The notes beneath the pieces are model-generated. The model did not search any database and had not been told where the DNA came from. It was given only the letters and a program-made list of their open reading frames with translations. A DNA stretch of 32,568 bases from CAILAD01 sp964397085 (GTDB lineage: Bacteria; Patescibacteriota; Saccharimonadia; CAILAD01; BJGX01): assembly GCA_964397085.1 (NCBI GenBank), contig CAYNHH010000006.1, positions 1 through 32,568 on the forward strand. The letters are read 5' to 3'. Shown in pieces: positions 16,188 to 24,068 of this stretch. The translations under genes and the position numbers were made by a program. Position 1 is the stretch's first letter; every line of letters begins with the position of its first letter.

Positions 16188-16273
16188 TTTGTTTTACTCA
16201 CCCTCTCTAGAAATATATATTTGTATCATACCAAACACCGCCCGAACAACACAAGTCAACATGTTGCAGCTAG

Positions 16274-16651
16274 CTAATAAACAAAAGCTGAGCCAGCCTT
16301 TGCTTGAGTCTGGCAACGAGTAATGGACTCAGCCATATCAAAAGTACGTGTACTGGTCTGGACGCCATTATCTGGCGTTGGCAGTGGAAAACTCACCGAA
16401 GTAGGTCCGGTTATCTGTGCGCATAAAGCGGGGTCTTTCTCTTTGATAGCTTGGGCTTGAATTGCGTTATTGGCCGCGTAAACTTCTGCATTTGCATCTG
16501 TAGACTGTGTGTTTGTTGTAGAATTTTTCTGAGTGGCGACATTGACCATATGATCTCGAAACATCACTACCAGCACAATACTTGCCATAAGTACTATTGC
16601 ACCTATTATTGTAGCTACCAGCCAAGATGAACGTGAATTTGTTGTTGTCAT
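16274..16651 (-). CDS. Small membrane-anchored protein of unknown function
   Basis: The protein has 125 residues. There is one membrane helix (about 10-30), then an Asn/Thr/Gln-rich linker, then about 65 residues with two Cys (77 and 113) that could pair outside the cell. The DPALCAQI and TRCQTQ segments resemble each other loosely. No family is recognised. Its mRNA is probably leaderless. Confidence 0.65.
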   Translation of the reverse strand: MTTTNSRSSWLVATIIGAIVLMASIVLVVMFRDHMVNVATQKNSTTNTQSTDANAEVYAANNAIQAQAIKEKDPALCAQITGPTSVSFPLPTPDNGVQTSTRTFDMAESITRCQTQAKAGSAFVY

Positions 16652-16667
16652 ATCAGTAAGTATAACA
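16652..16667 (-). promoter_or_regulatory. Leaderless extended -10 promoter
   Basis: TGT-TATACT (-10 at 16659-16664 on the minus strand) ends 7 nt before the ATG at 16651. Confidence 0.6.
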
Positions 16668-16669
16668 AG

Positions 16670-17020
16670 TTAGCGTCTATCGAGATAGGCCAAGACCGAT
16701 TGTATAACCGTGACGAGTATCAAATACGCCATAGCAGCAAACAGTGCCGAGGTATCAAGGTACCCAGTAGTATTCATACCGGTAGTAACAGCGTGCGATG
16801 GAAATATACCCTGAAATGGCGCCATAAACTGCGTGGAGGTAGTGTAGACAAAGTTTACAAACGGCGTACTTGGGTTGGCTGAAAATAACAGAAAAAATAC
16901 TCGTAACAATAGAATTGTCTCAATGAATACTGCTACCAAATACACAAGATACACTATTACTTTTGTAATACTCAAAGCCGCATTGTGGGGCGCTGGAGAT
17001 TTATGACCGTCGTTTTCCAT
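16670..17020 (-). CDS. YggT-family membrane protein
   Basis: The protein has 116 residues. Two long hydrophobic helices (about 18-48 and 88-112) flank a segment with NPSTPFVNFVYTTSTQFMAPFQGIFP, the recognisable core of YggT/YlmG proteins. The family is implicated in osmotic tolerance, cofactor assembly or division in different organisms, with no agreed molecular function. AAGGA before the ATG supports the start. A GTG-TATAAT box at 17045-17050 lies 24 nt upstream. Confidence 0.85.
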   Translation of the reverse strand: MENDGHKSPAPHNAALSITKVIVYLVYLVAVFIETILLLRVFFLLFSANPSTPFVNFVYTTSTQFMAPFQGIFPSHAVTTGMNTTGYLDTSALFAAMAYLILVTVIQSVLAYLDRR

Positions 17021-17101
17021 TGATTATTCCTTGTTTATATATCTATTATACACTCTCTGCAGTACTTACAGTCATACGAAGTATATACATCAAGAAGTGT
17101 A

Positions 17102-17130
17102 TTGACTTATACAACAAAATATAGTAATAT
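17102..17130 (+). promoter_or_regulatory. Full -35/-10 promoter of the CPBP protease gene
   Basis: TTGACT (17102-17107) and TAATAT (17125-17130) are separated by 17 nt. The predicted leader is about 44 nt. Exactly the same two boxes with the same spacing occur upstream of the unknown gene at 23428-23955. Confidence 0.7.
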
Positions 17131-17180
17131 AAGTATCCCGCACCTTCTTAACTCAGTGCAAACACCCCAAGGAGCTGGTC

Positions 17181-17951
17181 TTGAAGACTCAAGGAGACCG
17201 TGAGGTAACAACACTCAGACTGAGTGATCTCACCTATGAAAAAGTAATTGGCTTTTATGTCAAGAACATTGCCATCTACTTCGCCGTCTTTGCATTTGTG
17301 TGGCTGTTTTGGAGCCATCTGATACTAGTAGACTTTGCAACCATCTTCGCAACGCCCGTACCACTTGGCGAAGCTCTGTATAGCGTACGATTCATTCTGC
17401 TGTGGCCCTTTGCACTTGCTGTATTGAGCTTTATCATCAAGAAGAGTATGCAAGCTCTAGATATGAAGCCTAGCAATAGCCTTGAATTCGATGGCACCAG
17501 TGGTGAAATCTTCAAAAAAGGCGTGTTCATTAGCTTCAATGCCGGTGTGTTTGAAGAGTTGACCTACCGCTGGCTAGCCTTTTCGAGCGCTATGGTGACA
17601 TCAGTGTTTTTCAACTGGATCACCTTTGGCCTGTACAAGTGGATAATGATGACCATCTTGGTGCCAATTGCCAATTGGGCCACACTGGGTTACCTCGAGC
17701 CTCAGCTGTTGGGTAGCGAGTGGACTATCGCTGCCGCCATCATCGTGGCCAATGGCGACTTTCGCTCAGGTCACAACCTTGGATTGCTCAACAAGATCAA
17801 CTCTTGGTTTATGGGCATGCTCTTCTTCTACATGGTGTTTCATTACGGCATCGTCTCGGCCATCGTGACACATGTGCTGTATGACTGCTTTGTATTCACT
17901 ATGGTGGCGATTGGCCATGCCTTGCGTGGCAATAGCGAGTCTGTCTCATAA
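17181..17951 (+). CDS. CPBP-family intramembrane metalloprotease
   Basis: The protein has 256 residues from a TTG start. AAGGAG (17169-17174) lies 6 nt upstream, which decides that start. At least five membrane helices are visible. All three CPBP motifs are present: EELTYR (E125, E126, R130), FRSGH (F194, H198) and HVLYD (H231, D235). The family includes Rce1 CAAX proteases and bacterial bacteriocin-immunity or anti-sigma-factor proteases. The gene is more G+C-rich than its neighbours (leucine as CTG, many C- and G-ending codons). It is the only gene of its unit: its own promoter lies upstream and a strong terminator follows the stop. Confidence 0.9.
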   Translation: MKTQGDREVTTLRLSDLTYEKVIGFYVKNIAIYFAVFAFVWLFWSHLILVDFATIFATPVPLGEALYSVRFILLWPFALAVLSFIIKKSMQALDMKPSNSLEFDGTSGEIFKKGVFISFNAGVFEELTYRWLAFSSAMVTSVFFNWITFGLYKWIMMTILVPIANWATLGYLEPQLLGSEWTIAAAIIVANGDFRSGHNLGLLNKINSWFMGMLFFYMVFHYGIVSAIVTHVLYDCFVFTMVAIGHALRGNSESVS

Positions 17952-17957
17952 TACCTC

Positions 17958-17979
17958 ACCCCACTTCGGTGGGGTTTTT
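17958..17979 (+). terminator. Intrinsic terminator of the CPBP gene
   Basis: ACCCCAC, loop TTCG, GTGGGGT, followed by TTTT. A perfect 7-bp stem with a UUCG tetraloop. Confidence 0.95.
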
Positions 17980-18011
17980 ATTTACTTTGAGTCATTTCTA
18001 ATTATATAGTA

Positions 18012-18040
18012 CAAAAAAGCCCAACCATTACTAGTTGGGC
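18012..18040 (-). terminator. Intrinsic terminator of cdsA
   Basis: Read on the minus strand: GCCCAAC (18040-18034), 8-nt loop, GTTGGGC (18025-18019), then six T (18018-18013). Confidence 0.92.
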
Positions 18041-18048
18041 AACTTACA

Positions 18049-18720
18049 TTACACAACAATAAAATATACCAGCACGGCTACAAATAGACTAGCACTCCGT
18101 AGTGAGTCTACCCTGTCTAGCATGCCACCGTGACCACGCAAGAATGTACCCGAGTCTTTGTAGCCAGCGAGGCGCTTTATCCAGCTCTCGTTAAGATCAC
18201 CAACAATTCCAATACTCACCATGAGTATTGTCACCACCATCAATCGTTCTGGAGTAATATCTACTTGAAGTAGCCAACGAGCCAAAAATGCCACCACTAG
18301 CCCACCCAGCAGACCAAAGCCAACCCCCTCCCAGGTTTTACCCTCAGAGATCTTTACTGCTAGCTTATGGCGACCATACTTCTTGCCACCAAAGAACGCA
18401 CATACGTCACTTACAAAGATGGTAAACACCACCAGTGCCATCATGCTAGCGCCAGACTGAGCATGCACATAAGTGAGTGCAAAGGGCCACTGCAACAGCA
18501 GTACCCACTCTAGTACCACGGGCCCGCGAGCAATGAGCTCACGAGACTGTATCTTGGCCACCATCTGCCTCAGCTCAAGACCAGCCACCAGAGCAACAGC
18601 CACCAGCCCCACTACGCTAATTTGCCATGGCAAAAGTATGAGTACAACTGTTGTGGCTACAATGTATATGGCAGGTAATACTCTTTCACGAACAAGACTT
18701 TGTGTAGCGACCTTGGGCAT
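18049..18720 (-). CDS. cdsA: Phosphatidate cytidylyltransferase
   Basis: The ATG at 18720 gives 223 residues and has GAGG 5 nt upstream. An ATG at 18747 is also possible but lacks a ribosome site. The protein is polytopic, with about six helices. Near the end is the CDP-diglyceride synthase signature SWIKRLAGYKDSGTFLRGHGGMLDRVDS (conserved KR, KD, HGG and DRxD). It makes CDP-diacylglycerol from CTP and phosphatidate, the entry point of phospholipid head-group synthesis. It is a lone gene here, ended by a terminator. Confidence 0.95.
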   Translation of the reverse strand: MPKVATQSLVRERVLPAIYIVATTVVLILLPWQISVVGLVAVALVAGLELRQMVAKIQSRELIARGPVVLEWVLLLQWPFALTYVHAQSGASMMALVVFTIFVSDVCAFFGGKKYGRHKLAVKISEGKTWEGVGFGLLGGLVVAFLARWLLQVDITPERLMVVTILMVSIGIVGDLNESWIKRLAGYKDSGTFLRGHGGMLDRVDSLRSASLFVAVLVYFIVV

Positions 18721-18852
18721 ACCCGCCTCACTTTGCAGAAGGTACATAAGCGCGGTTGCGCCAATAGATAGTATTTTATTGTCTACTTGAAGGTTTTACA
18801 ACCACAAACGTTTTACCTGGCTAATCTATAAACAGTAAAACCGGAGTAAATA

Positions 18853-19035
18853 TCAGATATACTTTTCACGACTAGAGCATCGATTGGTCTTTACCTGTAT
18901 AGCAACAGATATTGAAGCATCGTCGTTTGAGCAAAGTATATCTACTCCCTTTGTATTTCTTAAAGTAATAGAAGCTATATTGCCTCGCGCAGACAGTTCT
19001 GCAGCAACAAAATACTCACCCGCTACACCTGAGTG
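18853..19035 (-). pseudogene. Fragment of a PD-(D/E)XK endonuclease-like gene
   Basis: This 61-codon open frame has no plausible start (it follows a TAA) and ends in TGA at 18853. It encodes HSGVAGEYFVAAELSARG, then NTKGVDIL and AIQVKT. The spacing GE-x-AAEL / KGxDIL / IQVKT is typical of small PD-(D/E)XK proteins that are usually 140-190 residues long (group I intron-associated or DUF4365-like nucleases), where E, D and QxK form the active site. Only the N-terminal third remains. The rest of the 373-nt gap between cdsA and the OLD gene holds nothing I can support. I infer a decayed defence or mobile gene. Confidence 0.6.
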
Positions 19036-19120
19036 TTATCAATTGGAACGCACTCAAGTCTGAACTGATAAGGTGGCATCAGACTTTCCAAGTTGCACCC
19101 CTAAAAGTCTATCACAAAGA

Positions 19121-20842
19121 CTATGGTACTGGATTAGAACTACTCGTTATACCCTTAATCATTCTTTCCAAGTCTTGCGGTACAATACCAGTCTTCACTA
19201 TGTGTTCTGCGATTAGCTGTGCATATTGTGGCTTTGATGTATTGAACAGCTTCTTAAATGCATCGCTTGTTTTGGATTGCAGTGAGATAGCATTGCTGAC
19301 AGAGTTATCATCTTTTCCTGTAATAGTGACTACAACATCGGTTGGTATATAGTCTTCTATCTCTCCTTTAGATAATACGAATATGCCTTGTTTTAGAAGT
19401 GATGACCGAAGCTTTTCGTTGTCAGAATCATCAATTTGTTTACCATTTAGTATAAGATATTCGACCAGCTTCTTACACGTACTGTCACCAAGAAAATCAT
19501 TATCAAGAATTGCTACGACCTCTATGTCAAAGTCTTTTACTAACTTAATGTACTTGATTAGACTTGTTTTTCCGTCGATATTTATTATGGATATATGACG
19601 CTTATTTAGGTCTAGTGACTCGCTATTAGATTCTAGTATTGAAGATACTGGCGGGAGCAGGAATCTCTCCGTTGCACCTTCTACGAGAACGACTCTTCGT
19701 GCAAAGAACATTTCAGCATTGTCTTGATTAAGAAATCGTCGATATTCCTTATTATCCAACGAACCTTTGGAACAATATATCTTTGATTCTTTTTCGGTTT
19801 TTTCAACTCGAATTATACTTGCTGGTTCCAGTGTTGCCACCAATGATGGTGAGTGTGTAGAGAATATAACTTGCGTGTTGCTGTTTGAGCTTACTTTTCC
19901 GAGCAACATTCCTAGATGCCTAATCCCGTGTGGGTGTATAAAAACATCAGGCTCTTCAATAGCAAACAGCCTAGAATTGCCATTTTTATTATTTAGAACT
20001 AACTCCATCATTCCAATAATGACCGCACTTTGAGTACCAGTACCAAGTTTCTCAAGATTTATTGAATTTCCATTTTCTTGAATAAAAATCTCAAGGTTTC
20101 TAAGTAGTTCTACAGGGTTATTGTCCTTTGTAAGTCTAAAATTTATATCTTCTACATAAGATACGACCCTAGCACCATCAAGCAGTTGTTCTTTTTGCTC
20201 TGCAAAAGCCTCCTGAATCCCAGCGTTAACATCACTTAGGAGCTTTTTAAGATTATTGAATTGAGATGATTGCGTAAGTACAGATTTCATTAACTGACCG
20301 TACTGAGTCCACTGTGATGCTGAAAGCTCGTCATCTATCCTTCTTTGGGGAGATACTAATAAATATGAAAGGAGTTTTGCCCGTAAATCTGCTTGTTTCT
20401 TGAAAACCGAAAAATTCCATAATTTAATCTCAAGGTCTGGCTTGCCTCGTAAATTTTCTTCATCAATGTCCTCACTATCGGTGTATTCTGCGTTGACGGG
20501 GATTGTTAATTTAATCGTTATTTCTGGGTTGTCGTTCTTTAATAAAGCACCCCTTTGCTTTTGGGTTTGGCATAAAGACATAAGCTTGCTTTTGTCATCA
20601 GAATTTATCTCGCCAAGTGTAGCGATGATTTCAATCGGTTTCGAAGTCTCAAAGTAATCAGTAGCGTCTGTCCTTATTTGATAAGGGTAGCGACTGCCTA
20701 TAGTCCAGTCTAGAGCGGTTAGAATACTTGATTTACCTGAATTATTCGGACCAACTATCGCGGTACACGCAGTCGCAAACGGGATTTTTGTAGTTCCATT
20801 AAAACTCCTAAAATTAGTAATGGATAGCTCAACTACTCTCAT
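19121..20842 (-). CDS. OLD-family ATPase with TOPRIM nuclease domain
   Basis: The protein has 573 residues from the ATG at 20842. N-terminal ABC-type ATPase: FRSFNG, Walker A GPNNSGKSS (31-39), a QSAVIIGMMELV segment near the signature position, Walker B RLFAIEEPDVFIHP, and the H-loop STHSPSLVATL. C-terminal TOPRIM: LVEGATERFLLP (Glu), VVAILDNDF (DxD) and a later KGEIEDYIP. This is the layout of OLD nucleases, known from phage P2 Old, GajA and similar defence proteins. No UvrD-like GajB partner is adjacent, so it is best called a stand-alone class 1 OLD protein. It overlaps the hsdM stub by 14 nt in another frame and has no Shine-Dalgarno, so translation is probably coupled to the stub. Confidence 0.9.
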   Translation of the reverse strand: MRVVELSITNFRSFNGTTKIPFATACTAIVGPNNSGKSSILTALDWTIGSRYPYQIRTDATDYFETSKPIEIIATLGEINSDDKSKLMSLCQTQKQRGALLKNDNPEITIKLTIPVNAEYTDSEDIDEENLRGKPDLEIKLWNFSVFKKQADLRAKLLSYLLVSPQRRIDDELSASQWTQYGQLMKSVLTQSSQFNNLKKLLSDVNAGIQEAFAEQKEQLLDGARVVSYVEDINFRLTKDNNPVELLRNLEIFIQENGNSINLEKLGTGTQSAVIIGMMELVLNNKNGNSRLFAIEEPDVFIHPHGIRHLGMLLGKVSSNSNTQVIFSTHSPSLVATLEPASIIRVEKTEKESKIYCSKGSLDNKEYRRFLNQDNAEMFFARRVVLVEGATERFLLPPVSSILESNSESLDLNKRHISIINIDGKTSLIKYIKLVKDFDIEVVAILDNDFLGDSTCKKLVEYLILNGKQIDDSDNEKLRSSLLKQGIFVLSKGEIEDYIPTDVVVTITGKDDNSVSNAISLQSKTSDAFKKLFNTSKPQYAQLIAEHIVKTGIVPQDLERMIKGITSSSNPVP

Positions 20843-21053
20843 TTTTTGCACTACTACTTGTTAGTGAACCAAATTTAATACCATCTGCTTCAAGAATCTT
20901 ATCGGCATACAACTCAAACTTCTCTGAAAGGTACTTGTAAAAAATAAAACCCAAAATATAATCACGAAATTGACTGGCATCCATATTGCCACGCAATTCA
21001 TTCGCGATGTTCCAAAGTTGAGTCTGTAAATTTTTCTTCTGTTCTTCTAACAT
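20829..21053 (-). pseudogene. hsdM: Truncated N terminus of type I restriction methyltransferase HsdM
   Basis: It encodes 74 residues. The first 60 (LQTQLWNIANELRGNMDASQFRDYILGFIFYKYLSEKF and so on) are the start of the HsdM N-terminal helical domain. Normal HsdM has about 500 residues with an SAM-binding NPPF/NPPY motif, all missing here. The last residues (GSLTSSSAKNESS) look like out-of-register sequence before a TGA. The promoter (TATAAT within CGTATAATG, near 21075-21080) and a strong GGAGAGG Shine-Dalgarno are intact, so the stub is likely transcribed and translated. It leads straight into the overlapping OLD gene. No hsdS or hsdR is present. Confidence 0.85.
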
Positions 21054-21160
21054 TCACCTCTCCTCTAATAGCTACATTATACGCTTATTGATGTGTGAAA
21101 ACTAGTAGGATACCAGAACTACAAAATACGAACATGATGCCATATAGCCTAAACTTAAGC

Positions 21161-21189
21161 TTGTAACTTCTCGATATATATTATACAAT
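21161..21189 (+). promoter_or_regulatory. Full -35/-10 promoter of pyrD
   Basis: TTGTAA (21161-21166) and TACAAT (21184-21189) are separated by 17 nt. The predicted leader is about 75 nt, with GAGGTG 6 nt before the ATG. Confidence 0.6.
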
Positions 21190-21270
21190 CACCAAGCAAA
21201 TTCGCTGGCTGTTTTTGATTGATTTCACCACTCCAGCGAACCAGAGAACCTACTACCAAGAGGTGCAACA

Positions 21271-22161
21271 ATGACTACTGAGGCCGTACTGGGTACCTAT
21301 ACCCTCGATCACCCATTGATGAATGCTGCCGGTACGTGCAAGTCGCTAGAAGATGTACGAGAGTTTGCCCGTTCTGCCGTGTCTGCCATTACCCTGGGCT
21401 CTATCACCCTTGAGCCCCGCGAGGGTAATGCTGGTGATGTATATCACCAAGCCAGTGGCTACTCGGTGAATTCACTGGGTATGCCCAATCGTGGCAAGCA
21501 GTATTACAAAGAGCATTTGCCAGAGATGGCACATATTGCTGGTGATACAGGCAAGCCATTGGTGGTGAGTGTGGCTGGCTTCAGGCCCGCGGAGTACGGC
21601 GAGCTAACAGACATTGCCTTTGATGGTGGAGCTAACCTTGTTGAGCTCAACTTGGGCTGCCCCAATGTGTGGGCCAGCGGCCAGCAAAAGCCCATTCCGT
21701 CGTTTGATCCAGAAGCAATTGTACAAATTGTGAATATGATTGATAGTGATGATCTGAGTAATACTGGTGTCAAGCTCTCGCCGTATTCAGACCCTGGCAA
21801 GCTGGCTGAGGTTACCGCAGCGCTCAATGATCTGACGGTGGCCTATGTGGTGACCTGCAATACATTCCCCAATACCTTGGTGCTGGGGGCCAATTACAAG
21901 AGCGTGATTGGTGTGGGCCTGGCGGGTCTCAGTGGCGCTGCCATGTTGCCCGTGGGCTTGGGGCAGGTAAAGCAGTTGCGCGAGCAATTGCGCGAAGGTA
22001 TTGGTGTGATTGGTGTGGGCGGTATTACTACGGGTGAGCATATCAAGGCATATCTGAGTGTGGGTGCTGACGCCGTGCAGGCATCTACCGCGTACTGGAA
22101 CGCCGGGTGCAACCCGAGTGTGTATAGCGATATCTTGCAAGATTACGTATACAACACCTGA
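21271..22161 (+). CDS. pyrD: Dihydroorotate dehydrogenase, class 1-like
   Basis: The protein has 296 residues. It is a TIM barrel with N-terminal NAAGTCKSLEDV. The active-site loop is NLGCPN with Cys130, the base position used by class 1A (fumarate-linked) enzymes. A lysine region (GVKLSPYSD), a TCNTF segment and the flavin phosphate site (IGVGGITTGEHIKAYLSVGADAVQ) follow. It oxidises dihydroorotate to orotate in pyrimidine synthesis. No other pyr gene is in the window, so its place in metabolism is unclear: a dihydropyrimidine- or uracil-related reaction is an alternative. Like the CPBP gene, it is more G+C-rich than its neighbours and has its own promoter, leader and terminator. It ends in TGA. 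Confidence 0.9.
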   Translation: MTTEAVLGTYTLDHPLMNAAGTCKSLEDVREFARSAVSAITLGSITLEPREGNAGDVYHQASGYSVNSLGMPNRGKQYYKEHLPEMAHIAGDTGKPLVVSVAGFRPAEYGELTDIAFDGGANLVELNLGCPNVWASGQQKPIPSFDPEAIVQIVNMIDSDDLSNTGVKLSPYSDPGKLAEVTAALNDLTVAYVVTCNTFPNTLVLGANYKSVIGVGLAGLSGAAMLPVGLGQVKQLREQLREGIGVIGVGGITTGEHIKAYLSVGADAVQASTAYWNAGCNPSVYSDILQDYVYNT

Positions 22162-22193
22162 TAATGCCGTTGCAAGTACTGCACTGAATCAAC

Positions 22194-22223
22194 AAGACTT
22201 AAGGACTACCTTAAGTCTTTTTT
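22194..22223 (+). terminator. Intrinsic terminator of pyrD
   Basis: AAGACTTAAGG (22194-22204), loop ACTA, CCTTAAGTCTT (22209-22219), then a T run to 22223. A perfect 11-bp stem. Confidence 0.95.
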
Positions 22224-22291
22224 ATTACAGTCATTATAGTGTCTAATCGTTTGAAATTACCTCTACGTAAAAGTAGGATGTCCGTAAGGAG

Positions 22292-22304
22292 TATAATAAA
22301 CAGT
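22292..22304 (+). promoter_or_regulatory. Leaderless -10 promoter of the alpha/beta hydrolase
   Basis: TATAAT (22292-22297) ends 7 nt before the ATG at 22305. This favours that ATG over the in-frame GTG at 22239 and ATG at 22278. Confidence 0.6.
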
Positions 22305-23363
22305 ATGAAGAGCCTACATCAACTCAAACTGTGGCAAAAGGTTGCACTGGCTGCAATAGTATTGCTATTCTTAGTACCAATTGGACTGACAGCGTACAAA
22401 ATGAGAGCCAGTAAGCCACGGCCAGCATATATTCTTCCTGTCCAACAGACAACTGAAACACCTGCGCCACCACTTAATCCTCTGCAGATTGAAGCCATCA
22501 AAGCTCGTAGTTATCCTGGTAGTGTTATTACGGCAGAGCAAAATCTTGGCAACCAAGGTGGCTATAAAACAGAAATAATTAGTTACATGTCAGATGGGCT
22601 TAAGATATATGCTCTGCAAGCCACACCTACAGGTAATGCTCCAGCAGGAGGTTGGCCAGTGGTAATACTCAATCATGGCTATATCAATCCTACCGTCTAC
22701 CGCACCAATGACGGTAGCTATACTGGGCTAATATCTACTCTAGCCCAATCAGGCTTTGTGGTAGTAAAACCAGATTATCGAGGGCACGGCCAAAGCCAAG
22801 GTGTGCCTGAGGGTGGTCACTTCAGCCCCGTGTATAACTATGACGATCTCAACCTAATTGCTAGCCTCAAGAGTTACCCACTTGTAAGTGCGGGGCGCAT
22901 TGGCACACTGGGCCACAGCCTAGGTGGACATACTAGCTTGCGAGTGGCGGTAGTAAGCCCAGATGTAAAGGCTACCGTGTATTTGAGTGGTGTGGTGGGC
23001 AGTATATACGATATTTTGTACAACTGGCCTCATAGCCCAATGCCTGGAGATTTACCAGCTACGGTGCAGGCTACTCGTGAGCAGTTACTTGCTCAATATG
23101 GTACGCCACACACTAATCCAGCATTTTGGGACAGTGTCAGTGCTATAAACTTTGTGTCGGGCATTACTGGTAAAAGCCAGGTACATACCTCAGTGGCTGA
23201 CAGTGTGGTGCCTGCGGCTTTTTCAGCTCATCTAAACGATGCTCTGGTAGCAGCAGCAAAGCCAGTGGAATACTATGTATACCCTGGTAACGATCATCAG
23301 TTTAGTGCAAACTCTGCGCTGGCCTATGATCGCATAGTGGCGTTTTATAAGAATAGCTTATAA
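22305..23363 (+). CDS. Membrane-anchored alpha/beta hydrolase (S9/dienelactone-hydrolase type)
   Basis: The ATG at 22305 gives 352 residues and a textbook signal anchor (basic start, helix about 12-30). An open frame extends to a GTG at 22239, but a -10 box lies inside that extension. The outside domain shows the oxyanion-region NHGYINP, a DYRGHGQSQG segment, nucleophile elbow GHSLGG (Ser205), probable acid Asp299 and catalytic His331 (GNDHQFS). Esterase or acyl-peptidase activity is likely, but the substrate is unknown. It is the second surface hydrolase of this fold in the window. The two are not close relatives. Confidence 0.88.
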   Translation: MKSLHQLKLWQKVALAAIVLLFLVPIGLTAYKMRASKPRPAYILPVQQTTETPAPPLNPLQIEAIKARSYPGSVITAEQNLGNQGGYKTEIISYMSDGLKIYALQATPTGNAPAGGWPVVILNHGYINPTVYRTNDGSYTGLISTLAQSGFVVVKPDYRGHGQSQGVPEGGHFSPVYNYDDLNLIASLKSYPLVSAGRIGTLGHSLGGHTSLRVAVVSPDVKATVYLSGVVGSIYDILYNWPHSPMPGDLPATVQATREQLLAQYGTPHTNPAFWDSVSAINFVSGITGKSQVHTSVADSVVPAAFSAHLNDALVAAAKPVEYYVYPGNDHQFSANSALAYDRIVAFYKNSL

Positions 23364-23366
23364 AGT

Positions 23367-23390
23367 AAAACCCCGCCGGTGAAGGCGGGG
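23367..23390 (-). terminator. Intrinsic terminator of the unknown gene at 23428
   Basis: Read on the minus strand: CCCCGCC, 6-nt loop, GGCGGGG, then TTTT. On the plus strand no T run follows, so it serves the minus-strand gene. Confidence 0.85.
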
Positions 23391-23427
23391 CTGGTGGCAG
23401 ATTTTGCCACTGGTACTGCTGGGATGA

Positions 23428-23955
23428 TCAGGTCTCGACGAGCTCGCCCAAGTGGCCGAGGCCACCGATGCCGAAGCTGGCGAGGCCAGCCTGCGAGCTG
23501 AAGTCGCGATGCACCACCGCGCTGTTGCTGGGTGGCATGCCGGGCACACGGGTGATGATGGGCGCCGAGGCGACCTTCATCGCCGGACGAGCCGGCACGG
23601 TGCCGGGGATGTCGGCGGTGGTGATCAGAACCGGAACCTCATCGAGAGGCTGCGGCAGGCTGGGATCGTTCCACCACGGCACCTCGCTGACGAGGAGCTG
23701 GGTTCGCGACACCTCTCGTTGGATGACGCGGCAGTAGATCTGCACGTCGTTGCACAGGGCCTCGATGCCCTCTTGCACTCCCGCTTCGTTGTAGCTCACC
23801 AGCACCAACAGATCGGGCATGACGCCCACAGCTGTTGACTGCTCGTGGTAGCCGAAGTCATACACCGCATCGACGCCATCCATAGCCCCGATGTGATCGC
23901 GTAGCGTAGGAGTGGGCAGATCGATGAGATGGACAAACAACATATGCTTGGTCAA
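23428..23955 (-). CDS. Unrecognised G+C-rich gene
   Basis: The protein has 175 residues from a TTG at 23955. GGAGG (23960-23964) lies 4 nt upstream. The ATG at 23943 would be too far away. I do not recognise it. The first 85 residues alternate like a small alpha/beta domain (MLFVHLIDLPTPTL, PDLLVLVSYNEAG, DVQIYCRVIQREV), perhaps a ferredoxin-like or dimeric barrel fold. The remainder is Pro- and Val-rich and ends GLASFGIGGLGHLGELVET. No membrane segment is present. Codons end mostly in C or G, unlike both neighbours. Promoter and terminator are its own. Confidence 0.7.
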   Translation of the reverse strand: MTKHMLFVHLIDLPTPTLRDHIGAMDGVDAVYDFGYHEQSTAVGVMPDLLVLVSYNEAGVQEGIEALCNDVQIYCRVIQREVSRTQLLVSEVPWWNDPSLPQPLDEVPVLITTADIPGTVPARPAMKVASAPIITRVPGMPPSNSAVVHRDFSSQAGLASFGIGGLGHLGELVET

Positions 23956-24004
23956 TGTTCCTCCAAGGTACAGTCTGGTGCGATTCACCAGAGAACGAAC
24001 TAGT

Positions 24005-24033
24005 ATATTAGCATAAATACTATAGAAAGTCAA
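24005..24033 (-). promoter_or_regulatory. Full -35/-10 promoter of the unknown gene at 23428
   Basis: On the minus strand TTGACT (24033-24028), 17 nt, TAATAT (24010-24005). Both boxes and the spacing are identical to the CPBP promoter at 17102-17130. The leader is about 40 nt. Confidence 0.7.
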
Positions 24034-24068
24034 TATATTATTGACTATTTATAAGTTCAAATTATAGG

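Noticed and set aside
19121..21053. Gabija defence system
   Set aside because: The OLD protein resembles GajA in layout, but no UvrD-like GajB gene is next to it.
22239..22304. Upstream extension of the alpha/beta hydrolase from a GTG
   Set aside because: It contains a TATAAT box 7 nt before an ATG and adds residues before an otherwise perfect signal anchor.
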